Numbered from the stretch's first letter, positions 51,809 through 62,316 are shown. The stretch is 64,000 nt of DNA from CAZLMW01 sp964560875 (GCA_964560875.1 CAZLMW010000031.1:1-64000), one strand, 5' to 3'. The notes: generated from the letters alone by a model not told the origin. Translations and numbers: made by a program.

Positions 51809-53404
51809 GTGTGGGCCAACCGCCGCGACGAGAAGCCAAGCCTCGGCCGATCTTCGGTGATCGCGTTCGCCGCCATTTGGTTGTGCGTCGGCCTGGTCGC
51901 GACCGGATGTGAGCGCGCCGATCCGCCTGCCAAGCGCCCGGTGCTCGCCTTCCCGCCCGGCGAAGCGCCGATCGCGTCCCTGCCCGCGTCCCCCGACCGA
52001 CGCACCGCGCCGCTGCGCACCTACAAGCGCGAAACCGTCACGCTGAGCACCGATACCGAACACGCCTATGCCCTGGCGCTGCTCGGCAAGCTCGAGTCGT
52101 TCGTCGCGCAGGCCAATCACCACCTCGCGCGCATCCTCAACGTCAAGCGCCGCAACGTGCATGTCACCATCGTCGTGTTCGAATCGCAGGAGCGCTACCA
52201 GCGATACGCGCGCCATCACGCGCCCGGCCTCGTCAATAACGGCGGCTACTACGACGGCAGCTCGCGAACGGTTGTGACCTATCGCTTCAACAACAGCATG
52301 CAGCTGTATTTCCACGAGCTGGTGCACGCGATGATGGCCGAGCACTTCGGCGACCATCACTTCAGCCGCTACACGCGCAAAGACTGGCCGATCTGGTTTG
52401 ACGAAGGCATGAGCGAGTTCATCGGCAGCTACGCGGTCGACGGCGACGGCATCCGCATCCCGGCCCCGAACAAGGGCAAGCTCGCCTACCTCGCCAACGC
52501 CATGGGCCATCACGCGTTCGTGGATCTGCCGACCCTGCTGCGCGCGCCTGCATCCGGCTTCTCCGGCACGTCCATGAACATCTTCTACGCTGAGAGTTGG
52601 GGTCTGGTCGACTACCTGGTCGGCCACCCGATCTACGCGAGCAAGATCCCGCTGTTCTTCCGCAAAGTCCGCTCCGGAGAGGGCGGCTTGGCGGCGTTCA
52701 AGGCGTGTTTTGGCAACGACCTGCCCGCGTTCGAAGCGTCATGGCGCGCCCACATTCGCAAGGCCGTGCAGCCGCCCAGGTCGGTGTGGCTGTTTTCGGG
52801 CGACAGCATCGACGACTGGACCATCCACGAGGGCGGCCGCTGGAAGGTGCGGCACAAGCAGATCGTCGGCAGCGGCGACCGCAACTACAACTACCTCATC
52901 AAGTCGGAGGTGCCGCTGCGCAACTTCGGCTACGAGCTCGATATCCTCATCGAACGAGGCACTGCGGGGCTGATTCTCGGCAACAACTACCACGGCGAGT
53001 ATCCCTACTATTACCTCGTCGACATGGCCCGCGACGCCGTCATGCTGAGGCGTTCCTACACCGCAACGCGCATCGAGCCGGTTCGGCAGGCCTTCGCGGA
53101 CGTCGCGCTCGGCAAATGGGTCCACCTCGACGTGCGCGTGGTCGACCGCACCATCACCATCTCGGTCAACGGCCGCCGGGTCCTGCATGCGCGCAGCGAC
53201 CGCGACTCCTACTCGCTCTTCGGCCTGTACCTCTACCACGCCAAAGCGCGCTTCAAGAACGTGCGCCTGCGCCGCGAAATCCCGCCGATCCGCCACTGGG
53301 CAGAAGCCGGCCCCGTCGTCCGTCCCGCCGGCGCCGGCATCGCGACATCCCCGCGCGGACCTGCGTCCCCGATCGCAGCTACACGACGCGCGCCAAGACA
53401 TTAG
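51809..53404 (+). CDS. lipoprotein: gluzincin metallopeptidase fused to a DUF1080-like domain
   Basis: A protein of about 531 residues. GTG 51809 (or TTG 51803) is preferred because ggagg lies at 51794-51798 and gives a proper signal ending in the lipobox VATGC; the frame is open from 51722. Residues about 85-310 form a zinc peptidase: YFHELVHAMMAEHF with HExxH near residue 169 and the Glu ligand in WFDEGMSEFIGSY near 197. Residues about 328-490 resemble DUF1080/LamG-like glycan-binding domains (VWLFSGDSIDDWTIHEGG, GLILGNNYHGEYPYYYLV, GKWVHLDVRVVDRTITISVNG). A surface protease aimed at a glycoprotein is inferred. The C-terminus runs to the hairpins near the gap. Confidence 0.85.
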   Translation: MWANRRDEKPSLGRSSVIAFAAIWLCVGLVATGCERADPPAKRPVLAFPPGEAPIASLPASPDRRTAPLRTYKRETVTLSTDTEHAYALALLGKLESFVAQANHHLARILNVKRRNVHVTIVVFESQERYQRYARHHAPGLVNNGGYYDGSSRTVVTYRFNNSMQLYFHELVHAMMAEHFGDHHFSRYTRKDWPIWFDEGMSEFIGSYAVDGDGIRIPAPNKGKLAYLANAMGHHAFVDLPTLLRAPASGFSGTSMNIFYAESWGLVDYLVGHPIYASKIPLFFRKVRSGEGGLAAFKACFGNDLPAFEASWRAHIRKAVQPPRSVWLFSGDSIDDWTIHEGGRWKVRHKQIVGSGDRNYNYLIKSEVPLRNFGYELDILIERGTAGLILGNNYHGEYPYYYLVDMARDAVMLRRSYTATRIEPVRQAFADVALGKWVHLDVRVVDRTITISVNGRRVLHARSDRDSYSLFGLYLYHAKARFKNVRLRREIPPIRHWAEAGPVVRPAGAGIATSPRGPASPIAATRRAPRH

Positions 53405-53408
53405 CGGG

Positions 53409-53471
53409 GTGCGGGGAAGCTCCGCTCCCGCACGTGCTCGCTGTTTGTAAGGGGGCTGAACGCAGCCCCCT
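53409..53471 (+). terminator. two hairpins after the peptidase gene
   Basis: A 7-bp stem gtgcggg/cccgcac (53409-53415 with 53427-53433) and an 8-bp stem agggggct/agccccct (53450-53457 with 53464-53471, 6-nt loop) follow the stop. No T-run is visible, and the N gap begins 3 bp later. Either terminators or palindromic repeats that broke the assembly. Confidence 0.4.
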
Positions 53472-53474
53472 CGC

Positions 53475-53574
53475 NNNNNNNNNNNNNNNNNNNNNNNNNN
53501 NNNNNNNNNNNNNNNNNNNNNNNNNNNNNNNNNNNNNNNNNNNNNNNNNNNNNNNNNNNNNNNNNNNNNNNNNN
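53475..53574. other. scaffold gap (100 N)
   Basis: Exactly 100 unknown bases, the usual placeholder for a gap of unknown size. Genes on both sides appear complete, so the gap lies in an intergenic region; its real length is unknown. Confidence 0.98.
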
Positions 53575-53697
53575 CCCCAACTTTCTGAAGGTCGCTCCGC
53601 GACGGCGTGGCTGCGGTTGACACCTCCGCGCACGCACCGGTCCGTTTCGTCTCCGAGCGGCTTCCGGTAGCCTACATTCCGTAACAACTCCCGCGGA

Positions 53698-56600
53698 ATG
53701 CCCATGAAGCGCACTTGCCTGCTCGCGTGCCTTGTCGTTGTCCTTTCCTGCGGCGAACCCGATTCGGGCACGTCCTCGGACACCCCGACCGACACGGGCG
53801 GGACCGTCAATGACGCCGCAGCCACCATCGACACCGGCGCCACAACCACCGACACAGGCCCAGGTTCGACCGATACGGGCGCGGCCAAAGACACCGGGAC
53901 CGCGACCCCAGACACCAGCAAGAAAGACACCAGCAAGAAAGACACCAGCAAGAAAGACACCAGCAAACAGGACACCGGACCGATCGCCGACGCTGGACCT
54001 TGCGCGGTCAACGGCGCTCCGTGCGATGACGGAGACCCGTGCACATCGCCCGACACCTGCCACGGCGGCAAATGCGTCGCCGGAATCGATCGCTGCGAAT
54101 GCCAGACGACCGACGACTGCAAGGCGTTTGACGACGGCGACCTCTGCAACGGCACGCTCTTCTGCAACAAGACCAAGGCGCCTTACCGCTGCCTGCCCAA
54201 GCCGAACAGCGCGGTCATCTGCAACGCGGCCAAGGACACGGCGTGCGCAAAAGCGGTCTGCGATCCGGGCACCGGCACCTGCAAGCTGACACCCGACGCC
54301 GCCGGAACACCCTGCGTCGACGCCGACCCATGCACCGTCGACAGCGTCTGCGACGGCAAAGGGGCCTGCAAACAACAGGGGACGGCGAGCTACTGCGAAT
54401 GCAAGAAGTCGGACGACTGCGCCGCCAAGTCCGCCGCCGACAAGTGCTCGGGCGTGTACTTCTGCAACCTCAACGTCTTTCCGTGGAAATGCGAGCTCAA
54501 CACCACCAAGAAGGTCACCTGCGACGCGACCAAGAGCACCGCGTGCGAGACCAACGTCTGCGACAAGACGACCGGCAAATGCGGGCTGGAGCCGGTCCTC
54601 GACGGAACGCCTTGCGACGACGGCAATAAGGTCACGCTCGGCGACGCCTGCGAAAAGGGCGCGTGCAAGGCCGGGTCCAAGCTCTACGTGTGCGGCAAAG
54701 ACGCCGACTGCGATCCGCTCGAGGACGGCGACCTCTGCAACGGCGTGCTGTATTGCGACAAGAATTCCAAGAGCTGCAAGGTCAACCCGGCCACCAAGAT
54801 CGTGTGCCCATCGGTCAACGACACCGCTTGCAACAAGAACCGCTGCGAGAAGACGACCGGCGCCTGCAACCTCAAGGCCGAAAAGAACGGCACCGCGTGC
54901 GACGACGGGGACAAATGCACCGCGGGCGACCTCTGCCTGGGCGGCTTGTGCAAGGCCGGCGCCGAGTTCACGTGCCCGTGCAAAGACAACGCTGACTGCG
55001 CCGCCAAGGACGACGGCAACCTCTGCAACGGCGTGTTCTTCTGCAACAAGGCGACCAAGAAGTGCCAGTTCAACCCATCTGAGACCGTCGTCTGCCCGAG
55101 CGCCGCCAACACCGACTGCCGCAAGAACGCGTGCGAGCCGAAGACGGGTAAGTGCTCATTTGGGCCCGCAGCTACCGTCGACGAGCGCTGCGACGTACCC
55201 AAGGACCTCGGCGTCAAGTGCCGCTACGAACACAAACCCAAGGGCGCGCCGACCAACAAGAACGTGCCGTGCGACGACGGCTCCACGTGCACCCTGGGCG
55301 ACGTTTGTGTGGCCGATCAATGCAAACCCGGCGTGCATGTTTGCCCCTGCAAGACGCACAAAGACTGCCTCGCACACGATGACGGCAACCAGTGCAACGG
55401 CATCCCGGTCTGCAACTTCGCGACCGGCAAGTGCGAGAAGAAGTCGCTGACCAAGCCGGTCTTCTGCGCCGCCATCAATGACACAACGTGCCTGAACAAT
55501 GTCTGCAACCCGGCCAGCGGCGAATGCGAGATGCGGCCCCGCAACGAAACCAAGAGCTGCGACGATGACGACAAGTGCACGGTCGGCGAGACGTGCGGCA
55601 AAGGCCTGTGCGGCAATGGCAAGGTCAACACCTGCGACGACAAGGACCCCTGCACCCAGGACAAGTGCGACAAGGACAAGGGCTGCAGCCATCCGCCGAC
55701 CTGCAACGACAACAACGACTGCACAGCGGATACCTGCAAGGCCGGCAAGTGCTCGTTCGTCGCGACCAAGCTCGACGCGCAGTCCTGCGACGCGGATGGC
55801 AGTGGCTGCACCGTCAACGACGCGTGCAAGGCCGGTAAATGTGTGGCCGGCGCGCCGATTCAGTGCCCGTCACCCACGAAACAGTGCCAGGTCGGCGTGT
55901 GCGTCAAGACCGGCTCGACGACGTTCATCTGCCAGGCCAAGGCCGCTGCGGACAAGGCGCCATGCGACGACGGGCAAGCGTGTTCGGTGGGAGATGCTTG
56001 CGTCGGCGGGACGTGCACGGCGGGCAAAGGGCAGCGGCTCTTCGTCGGTGAGCTGGCCGGCGCGGACAAATATGCCGAGGTCCACGCGATCGCCGGTTTG
56101 AAGGGCGGCGGGTCTGTCCTGGTCGGCGAGGTGCGCGAGACGGCGGCCCAGACGCAGGCGAAGAAGCGGCGCTGGATGGTGTGGGTCATCGGCGCGGACG
56201 GCGCTCAGAAGTGGGCCAAGCCGTTGGGTTCGGCGTCCAATTCACTGGTGAACGCCGCGCGCGCCGTCGCCGTCGAAGCGGACGGGTCGCTGTTGGTCGG
56301 AGGATCGCTGATCAACAAGACATCGGCCGACGTGCGGCTGCTGAAGATCAGCGCGGACGGCTCCAAGCTCACCGGCAGCAAGACGTACGGCGCGCCCAAC
56401 GTGTACGAGGAGCTGCGGGCCATGTTGCCCCACAGCGGCGGAGGTTGGGTCGTCGTCGGCACCGCGACCACCGGCAAGGACGGGATCCGTCCGCTCGTGA
56501 TGCGCGTGACCCTGTCCGGGAAAGTGCTCGGTCAGCGTGTCCTGCCCCTCGCCGCGATGGTGCCCGCGTCCGCCACGTCGCGTCCCGGAGGCGTCACCGC

Positions 56601-59600
56601 CGCTGCCGGCACCGGCTTTGCCAACAACAAGCCGTGGAGCTGGGCGTTTGCGGTCGATTCGGACCTGAAACCACTGTGGACCACCGATCTGCGCGACCGG
56701 ATGCGGATCGCCCACGCGATCGCGGCGACGTCCAACGGCTACCTGGTCGCCGGCAGCTCCGCGACGCAAAACGGCCTGCGCAGGCCCGTGTTCTTGACGC
56801 TCGACGCTGCCGGTCACAAGGGGGTGCGCACCGAATTGACAACCAGCGCCTATCCCAACGCCATCACCGCGACGGGCAAGGACAGCTTCGTCGTTGTAGG
56901 AACGCGGCCGGGACCGTCGCTGCGGCCGTTCATCGCGGGTGTCGACGGCAATGCCAACCACACGTGGACGCTCCAGCCGGCCACTACAGGCGAGCTCTGG
57001 GCGGTTACGACGCACGCAGACGGCAAGGTCGTTGCCGCCGGTCGCCGCCGCGGCGCTTCGGACCAGAAGATCATCCTCCGCGCGCTGACGCCGTGGGGGC
57101 AGATCAAGTGCTCATCGGCAGGTAGCTGTGCGGGCAAGAAGGCCGGCGATTGCGACGACGGCAACGGCTGCACCAACGACTTCTGCGAGGCCAAGAGCGG
57201 ATGCCTGCACACCAACAACGCCGCTGCCTGCGACGACGGCTCGGTGTGCACGACCAAGGACGGCTGCGTGGGCGGCAAGTGCGTCGGGACCAGCCCGCTC
57301 AAGTGCGATGACGGCAACCCGTGCACCGCTGACACATGCAACGGCAAGGCCGCGCTCAAGGATGCGTGCAAGCACACGCTGCTCAACATCGGCTGCGACG
57401 ACGGCGACTTGTGTACGACCGGCGACAAGTGCCTCACGACGGGCTGCAAGGGCACGCCCAAGGCTTGCGACGACGGCAATGTCTGCACGCTCGATGGCTG
57501 CAACAAGCTGACCGGCTGCAAGTCGACCCTGCGCGCCGACGAGCTTTGCGACGACAAGAACCCGTGCACCAAAGACACCTGTGACGAGAAGGCGACGACG
57601 CTCAAGGCCGCTTGCGAGCACGTGCTCGACAAAGACGCGCCCTGCGACGACGGCGACAGTTGCACCACGCTCGACCAGTGCGACCACCTCGGCAAATGCT
57701 CGCTCGGCAGGGCAAAGCTCTGGTCGGTCGAGCTCGACAGCAAGGTGCGCGCCAAACACATGCTGTCGGGCGTCGCGGTGACGGAAAAAGGCGCGATATT
57801 TGCGTCGGGCCGCCAGGAGTTCGCCGCCACGTCGACGCCACGCGGGGCATGGATCGCCCGGCTCGATGCGGGCGGCAAGGTCACCTGCCAGAACTTCCTG
57901 GTCGACAAGGACTGGAGCTACCCCAACCTGGCTTCGATTATCGCCGATGGGGAGGGCGCCATCGCGGTTGGCTACGCCACGTCCAAGAAAGAGAAGAGCT
58001 TCGGTCAGCGCACCTGGCTGGTCGGTGTCGACGCGGCGTGCAAGGTGACCTGGCAGAGCCATGGAACGGTGTTCGGAGCGGGGTATCACGGCGCGCGGGC
58101 GAGCGACGGCGGCGTGTTCACAGCGGGCGAGACCAAGAAGGGGCCCTACTTCGTCACGCACGTCGCACGGGCCGGCAAGAAGGGCACGTGGCGCTGGCAG
58201 AAGACCTTGCAGCAGGTCGGGCACAGGCGGCCCACTTCAATCATCGCACGCCCCGACGGCGGCGCTGTCGTTGGCATCGGCCAGCAGTACGGCGGCGGCT
58301 CCCCTGTGCTGCAAGTGGTGTGGCTCGATAGCGCCGGCAACCAGACGCGGTCGCGCAACTACACGGGCGCATACAGCAATGGTCCGCGGTTGATCCCCGA
58401 TGGCGATGTCCTGCGCATGATCTCGACCAAGCAGGTCGCCCTGAGCGCCGTCAAGAAGGCGATGGTGCCGTACCTGGGGCGGATATCGGCGGCCAGCGGC
58501 GCGTTGCTCGGGGAGTCCATCCTGGTCGTACCCGAGGTTGGAGGCGCCAACATGGTCGCGTCTTCGGCGCTGAAGCTGGTCAACGGCGACACCCTCTTTG
58601 TCGGCAGCTTCACCGGTTCGACGCTTGGCGGGGAGATGCTCGGAATCCGGCCCGACGGCACCCGCGCATGGCGCAGCTCGACCAACGTCGGCAACACGAC
58701 CGACTATGTGGCGGCCGCGGCGCTCACGGCTGACGGTGGGATCGTCGCGGTCGGGGAGCTCCACAAGGGCAATCGCACTGTCGGCACGGTCTTCCGCTTC
58801 GACCCGTGGGGCAACACGACCTGTGTTTCGGCCGGAAAATGTGCCCAGCAGACAGCGAAATCCTGCGACGACGGCAACGGCTGCACGCTCGATTCGTGCG
58901 CCGCCAAGCTTGGCTGTACCAACAAGGAAACGAAGGGCAACGCGTGTGACGACGGCAACCCGTGCACCGCCGCGGGCAGCTGCAATGACGGCTCGTGCCA
59001 CGCAGGCGCGCCGCGGCTTTTCGAGGCCAGCTACCAGTCGCCACACAGCGATCGTGGCATCGGTGTGCTCGCCCAGGATGACGGCGGATACCTCGCGGTT
59101 TCGACGCTGCGTGCATGGAACGCTCACGGCGCCAACGGACCCCGCGGCCAGTTCCGCAAGGTGGACGGCTCCGGCAAGACCGTATCGACGTCCTGGGTCC
59201 CGAACATGGACGCCGCCGCCGGTGGGCAGGCGCACCAGGTCACCAACGTCGAGCCGGCGCCGGGCGGGTTCTGGTCGCTGAGTCGCTCGTCGTATTCCAA
59301 GACCCACGGGGCGCTGCAGTGGGTGTGGCATGGCGAGGACGGCAAGCAGATCAAGGCCGGTCGTGCGTCCGTCACCACGTGGTCGATCCCCAAGGCTGCC
59401 AAGATCTGCCCGCTGTCCGACGGCGGCGCGATGGTCTTCTCGTCCTGGCTCGGCTGGGCGCGTGCTGCGCGCGTGCTGGCGTCCAAACCGGCGAGCTTCA
59501 AGGTCAGCGAGTTCGGCGATAAGGCCAACGTGCAAGGCATCGGCGGCTGCGCCCAGGACGCATCGGGCCGCGTGGCTGGGGTCGGCTGGAACCACAGCTT

Positions 59601-62316
59601 CGACGGCAAGTTCGGCGCGATCTGGATCCTCGGTCTCAACGGCACAGGGCCCCGCTACTTCTCAGCGCTGGCGCTCCACAAGAAAGCCAGCGGCGGTGGC
59701 AAGTCGATCAGCGAGCTGCACGACGTGGCGGCTGTTCCCGGTGGCGGGTGGCTCGCGGTGGGACGGACCAACGCCGGCCACAAATACAGCTCCGACTACA
59801 GCGGATGGATGGTCTTCTTTGGCGCCAACGCCAAGATCGCCCGCCAGCGAAAGATCGGCAAAGGGAAGTGGGACCAGTTCGCCGCGGTCAAGCGTCATCC
59901 GCGCGGGGGCTGGCTGCTCGCGGGCATGTCGAGCGCGCTTGGCAACAAGGCGGTCGGGGCGCAGGCGTGGGCCGTGCTGACCAACGACGACGGCGAGGTG
60001 CTCTGGCAGCGCGGCTACGGCGGCAGCGGAGATGACTATTTCCGCGATGTCACGCTGCTCCAAGACGGCGGACTGGCGCTGATCGGCGCGAAGAGCAACC
60101 CCGGCACGCTGCGTGATGTATTCCTCGTACACACCGACCCGTGGGGCGAGAGCAGCTGTCCGAAGTCCGGGCTCTGCGCGGGCAAGACGCCGATCGATTG
60201 CGATGACTCCGACCTGTGCACGCTCGACACCTGCACCCTCAAATCGGGCGGCTGCCGGCACGATTTCCGCCCCGACCTGTGCGCCGATCAGCCCGCATGC
60301 CGCACCGGCCTCGAGCAGCATCGCGTGTTCGGCACGGGCAAACTTGGAGGGTCCGGCCACGAGGCGTTCGCAAGCGTGGTAGCCACCGGTCGCATCGCGG
60401 TCGCCGCCGGCATGACCGAGACCACCAAGGGGGATCGCTCGGGCGTCCTGACCGCGTTTCACGATCGCGGCGGCAAGGTCTTCCGAACAACCGCCGGCGC
60501 GTCTGGCACCGATGAATTCGCCGCGGTCGTCCAGACCTGGGATCGCTACGTGGCGGCCGGCCGGACCAACAGCAAGGAGCTGGGCGCGAGCGGCTTCGAC
60601 GGGTGGCTGCAGGCGTTCTCCAAGACCGGCCAACGGACCTGGTCGCGCGGCTACGGCGGCGCCAACGAGGACGAGCTGACCGGGATCACGACCTCGGGCA
60701 ACAAGCTCGTCGCTGTCGGGCGAAGCAAAACCGCGTCGGCCGGCAACTGGGACGGCTGGCTCCTGGTCACCGACGGGCTCGGCCAGCCGCAGCTCGAAAA
60801 ACGCCATGGCGGCAAGGACTACGACGGTTTGCGCGACGTGGTGATCGGCAAGGGCGGCGAGATCGTCGGCGTCGGTCGGACACGCAGTATCGGCAAGCAG
60901 GGGTACAACGGCTGGCTGCTGCGGATGGGCGCCACAGACGGCACCAAAGTCGCCGAAGTTGTCTACGGTGGCGACAAAGACGACGCGCTTAACGCGGTTG
61001 CCGTCGTGCGTGGGCCGCGCAAGGTCGATGCAAAGACCGGTTCGGTCCTCCCGGGCGGCGTCGACGGCTACTTGGCGGCAGGATCGCGGGCCGATGTCGG
61101 CTTCGGCGATGGCTGGCTGCTACGCACCGACGCAAACGGCAAACAGCTGTGGTCACGGACATATGGCGGCGCCGCCTTCGCCGACAGCTTCGAAGACCTC
61201 GTCGTCACGCGTGCTGGAGTCGCGGTGGTCGGACGCACCCTCAGCTTCGGTGCCGGCAAGACCGACCCGTGGCTCGTCGTCACCAGTTTGGACGGCGCGA
61301 CCCGCTACCAGCGAACGCTCGGTGCGGCCAAGGACGATCGCGCCGTCAGCGTCGCTGCCGCAGATGGGGGGGGCTACTGGATTGTCGGCGCAGGCGGTTC
61401 TCCGCAGTCACATCCGATCGCTTGGAAGACCAACGCGTGGGGGTACCACGGCTGCCAGGTTATCGACCCCAAGAAGGGGATCTTTGGCCCCTGTGCGCGG
61501 GTCGCTGACGGCCAATGCAGCGACGGAAGCCCGTGCACACTCGACGCGTGCCATCGCGATTTGAACGGCAAAAAGGGCTGCGTCTATGCGCCCAGGACCG
61601 GCGCCGACAAACCCGGCTCGTGTACGGCGCTCAACACCAAGGACACCGCGCTGCGCAGCTGTCGTCACCAGCTCCTGGCCCATCCACAATCGCGGTCCGG
61701 CACCTACTTCATCAACCCCACCGGCGGGTCTGGCGGCGTGTTCGCAGTGGGCTGCGACATGGTCACCGATGGCGGCGGCTGGACGCTCATCATGGCGCTC
61801 GGCAAGGACACGTCGCCCAAGTGGGACATCACGACGCACGGTGGCGGGTCCGCAGCGCAGGTCGCAACGGCGCTGTTCGGCACCGTCACGTCGCAACGCG
61901 CGCTCCAGAAGACGACCATCGCGGCGATCGGCAAGCAAGGCAGCACCGAATACCTGGCCGACACCGGACGCGGGCTGTTCAAGACCCAAATCAGCGACTC
62001 GGCGAGCTTCGACTGGTGGCGGGGTATTTGGGACACCAACTACTTCAAGACGCGCGTCACGACCCTTGTGGCGGCAGGCAACCAATCGTTGAGCACCGGC
62101 GCCCCGCATTCTCCGGCCTCGGGCATCACGTGGCTCGCGATCGAGGAGACACCGGGCGTGTGGGCCGGCAAGACGTGCCCTGGCGAGGGATGCGTGTACG
62201 TTCCGGGGCTGTCGATCTTCGAGGCGACCCACAACCACGGCCTGAAGAACAACGGCGCCGGGGGCTTCAATGCGGGCACGACTGGACGCCACCAGAGTCG
62301 TCTGTTCATCCGATGA
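53698..62316 (+). CDS. giant lipoprotein with Cys modules, four propeller-like blocks and fibrinogen-like C-terminus
   Basis: 2,872 residues from the ATG at 53698 (53704 also possible). Lipobox VLSC; a short Lys/Thr/Asp stalk (KKDTSKKDTSKKDTS) to about residue 98. Cys modules fill about 100-780. Four low-Cys blocks then alternate with Cys spacers: about 780-1140, 1340-1710, 1771-2150 and 2205-2587, each with GGGW(L/V)VVG-type repeats ending in 'DPWG' (WGQIKCSS, DPWGNTTC, DPWGESSC, NAWGYHGC). The final 225 residues match fibrinogen C-terminal domains: SGTYFINPTGGSGGVFAVGCDM and DGGGWTLIMALGKDTSP. Fibrinogen-like domains bind glycans or proteins, so surface adhesion or recognition is inferred. 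Confidence 0.88.
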   Translation: MPMKRTCLLACLVVVLSCGEPDSGTSSDTPTDTGGTVNDAAATIDTGATTTDTGPGSTDTGAAKDTGTATPDTSKKDTSKKDTSKKDTSKQDTGPIADAGPCAVNGAPCDDGDPCTSPDTCHGGKCVAGIDRCECQTTDDCKAFDDGDLCNGTLFCNKTKAPYRCLPKPNSAVICNAAKDTACAKAVCDPGTGTCKLTPDAAGTPCVDADPCTVDSVCDGKGACKQQGTASYCECKKSDDCAAKSAADKCSGVYFCNLNVFPWKCELNTTKKVTCDATKSTACETNVCDKTTGKCGLEPVLDGTPCDDGNKVTLGDACEKGACKAGSKLYVCGKDADCDPLEDGDLCNGVLYCDKNSKSCKVNPATKIVCPSVNDTACNKNRCEKTTGACNLKAEKNGTACDDGDKCTAGDLCLGGLCKAGAEFTCPCKDNADCAAKDDGNLCNGVFFCNKATKKCQFNPSETVVCPSAANTDCRKNACEPKTGKCSFGPAATVDERCDVPKDLGVKCRYEHKPKGAPTNKNVPCDDGSTCTLGDVCVADQCKPGVHVCPCKTHKDCLAHDDGNQCNGIPVCNFATGKCEKKSLTKPVFCAAINDTTCLNNVCNPASGECEMRPRNETKSCDDDDKCTVGETCGKGLCGNGKVNTCDDKDPCTQDKCDKDKGCSHPPTCNDNNDCTADTCKAGKCSFVATKLDAQSCDADGSGCTVNDACKAGKCVAGAPIQCPSPTKQCQVGVCVKTGSTTFICQAKAAADKAPCDDGQACSVGDACVGGTCTAGKGQRLFVGELAGADKYAEVHAIAGLKGGGSVLVGEVRETAAQTQAKKRRWMVWVIGADGAQKWAKPLGSASNSLVNAARAVAVEADGSLLVGGSLINKTSADVRLLKISADGSKLTGSKTYGAPNVYEELRAMLPHSGGGWVVVGTATTGKDGIRPLVMRVTLSGKVLGQRVLPLAAMVPASATSRPGGVTAAAGTGFANNKPWSWAFAVDSDLKPLWTTDLRDRMRIAHAIAATSNGYLVAGSSATQNGLRRPVFLTLDAAGHKGVRTELTTSAYPNAITATGKDSFVVVGTRPGPSLRPFIAGVDGNANHTWTLQPATTGELWAVTTHADGKVVAAGRRRGASDQKIILRALTPWGQIKCSSAGSCAGKKAGDCDDGNGCTNDFCEAKSGCLHTNNAAACDDGSVCTTKDGCVGGKCVGTSPLKCDDGNPCTADTCNGKAALKDACKHTLLNIGCDDGDLCTTGDKCLTTGCKGTPKACDDGNVCTLDGCNKLTGCKSTLRADELCDDKNPCTKDTCDEKATTLKAACEHVLDKDAPCDDGDSCTTLDQCDHLGKCSLGRAKLWSVELDSKVRAKHMLSGVAVTEKGAIFASGRQEFAATSTPRGAWIARLDAGGKVTCQNFLVDKDWSYPNLASIIADGEGAIAVGYATSKKEKSFGQRTWLVGVDAACKVTWQSHGTVFGAGYHGARASDGGVFTAGETKKGPYFVTHVARAGKKGTWRWQKTLQQVGHRRPTSIIARPDGGAVVGIGQQYGGGSPVLQVVWLDSAGNQTRSRNYTGAYSNGPRLIPDGDVLRMISTKQVALSAVKKAMVPYLGRISAASGALLGESILVVPEVGGANMVASSALKLVNGDTLFVGSFTGSTLGGEMLGIRPDGTRAWRSSTNVGNTTDYVAAAALTADGGIVAVGELHKGNRTVGTVFRFDPWGNTTCVSAGKCAQQTAKSCDDGNGCTLDSCAAKLGCTNKETKGNACDDGNPCTAAGSCNDGSCHAGAPRLFEASYQSPHSDRGIGVLAQDDGGYLAVSTLRAWNAHGANGPRGQFRKVDGSGKTVSTSWVPNMDAAAGGQAHQVTNVEPAPGGFWSLSRSSYSKTHGALQWVWHGEDGKQIKAGRASVTTWSIPKAAKICPLSDGGAMVFSSWLGWARAARVLASKPASFKVSEFGDKANVQGIGGCAQDASGRVAGVGWNHSFDGKFGAIWILGLNGTGPRYFSALALHKKASGGGKSISELHDVAAVPGGGWLAVGRTNAGHKYSSDYSGWMVFFGANAKIARQRKIGKGKWDQFAAVKRHPRGGWLLAGMSSALGNKAVGAQAWAVLTNDDGEVLWQRGYGGSGDDYFRDVTLLQDGGLALIGAKSNPGTLRDVFLVHTDPWGESSCPKSGLCAGKTPIDCDDSDLCTLDTCTLKSGGCRHDFRPDLCADQPACRTGLEQHRVFGTGKLGGSGHEAFASVVATGRIAVAAGMTETTKGDRSGVLTAFHDRGGKVFRTTAGASGTDEFAAVVQTWDRYVAAGRTNSKELGASGFDGWLQAFSKTGQRTWSRGYGGANEDELTGITTSGNKLVAVGRSKTASAGNWDGWLLVTDGLGQPQLEKRHGGKDYDGLRDVVIGKGGEIVGVGRTRSIGKQGYNGWLLRMGATDGTKVAEVVYGGDKDDALNAVAVVRGPRKVDAKTGSVLPGGVDGYLAAGSRADVGFGDGWLLRTDANGKQLWSRTYGGAAFADSFEDLVVTRAGVAVVGRTLSFGAGKTDPWLVVTSLDGATRYQRTLGAAKDDRAVSVAAADGGGYWIVGAGGSPQSHPIAWKTNAWGYHGCQVIDPKKGIFGPCARVADGQCSDGSPCTLDACHRDLNGKKGCVYAPRTGADKPGSCTALNTKDTALRSCRHQLLAHPQSRSGTYFINPTGGSGGVFAVGCDMVTDGGGWTLIMALGKDTSPKWDITTHGGGSAAQVATALFGTVTSQRALQKTTIAAIGKQGSTEYLADTGRGLFKTQISDSASFDWWRGIWDTNYFKTRVTTLVAAGNQSLSTGAPHSPASGITWLAIEETPGVWAGKTCPGEGCVYVPGLSIFEATHNHGLKNNGAGGFNAGTTGRHQSRLFIR
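53911..53970. repeat. 15-bp tandem repeat coding the Lys/Thr/Asp stalk
   Basis: Three exact units gacaccagcaagaaa at 53911, 53926 and 53941 and a fourth changed one at 53956. The unit codes for DTSKK and keeps the frame. Confidence 0.9.
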
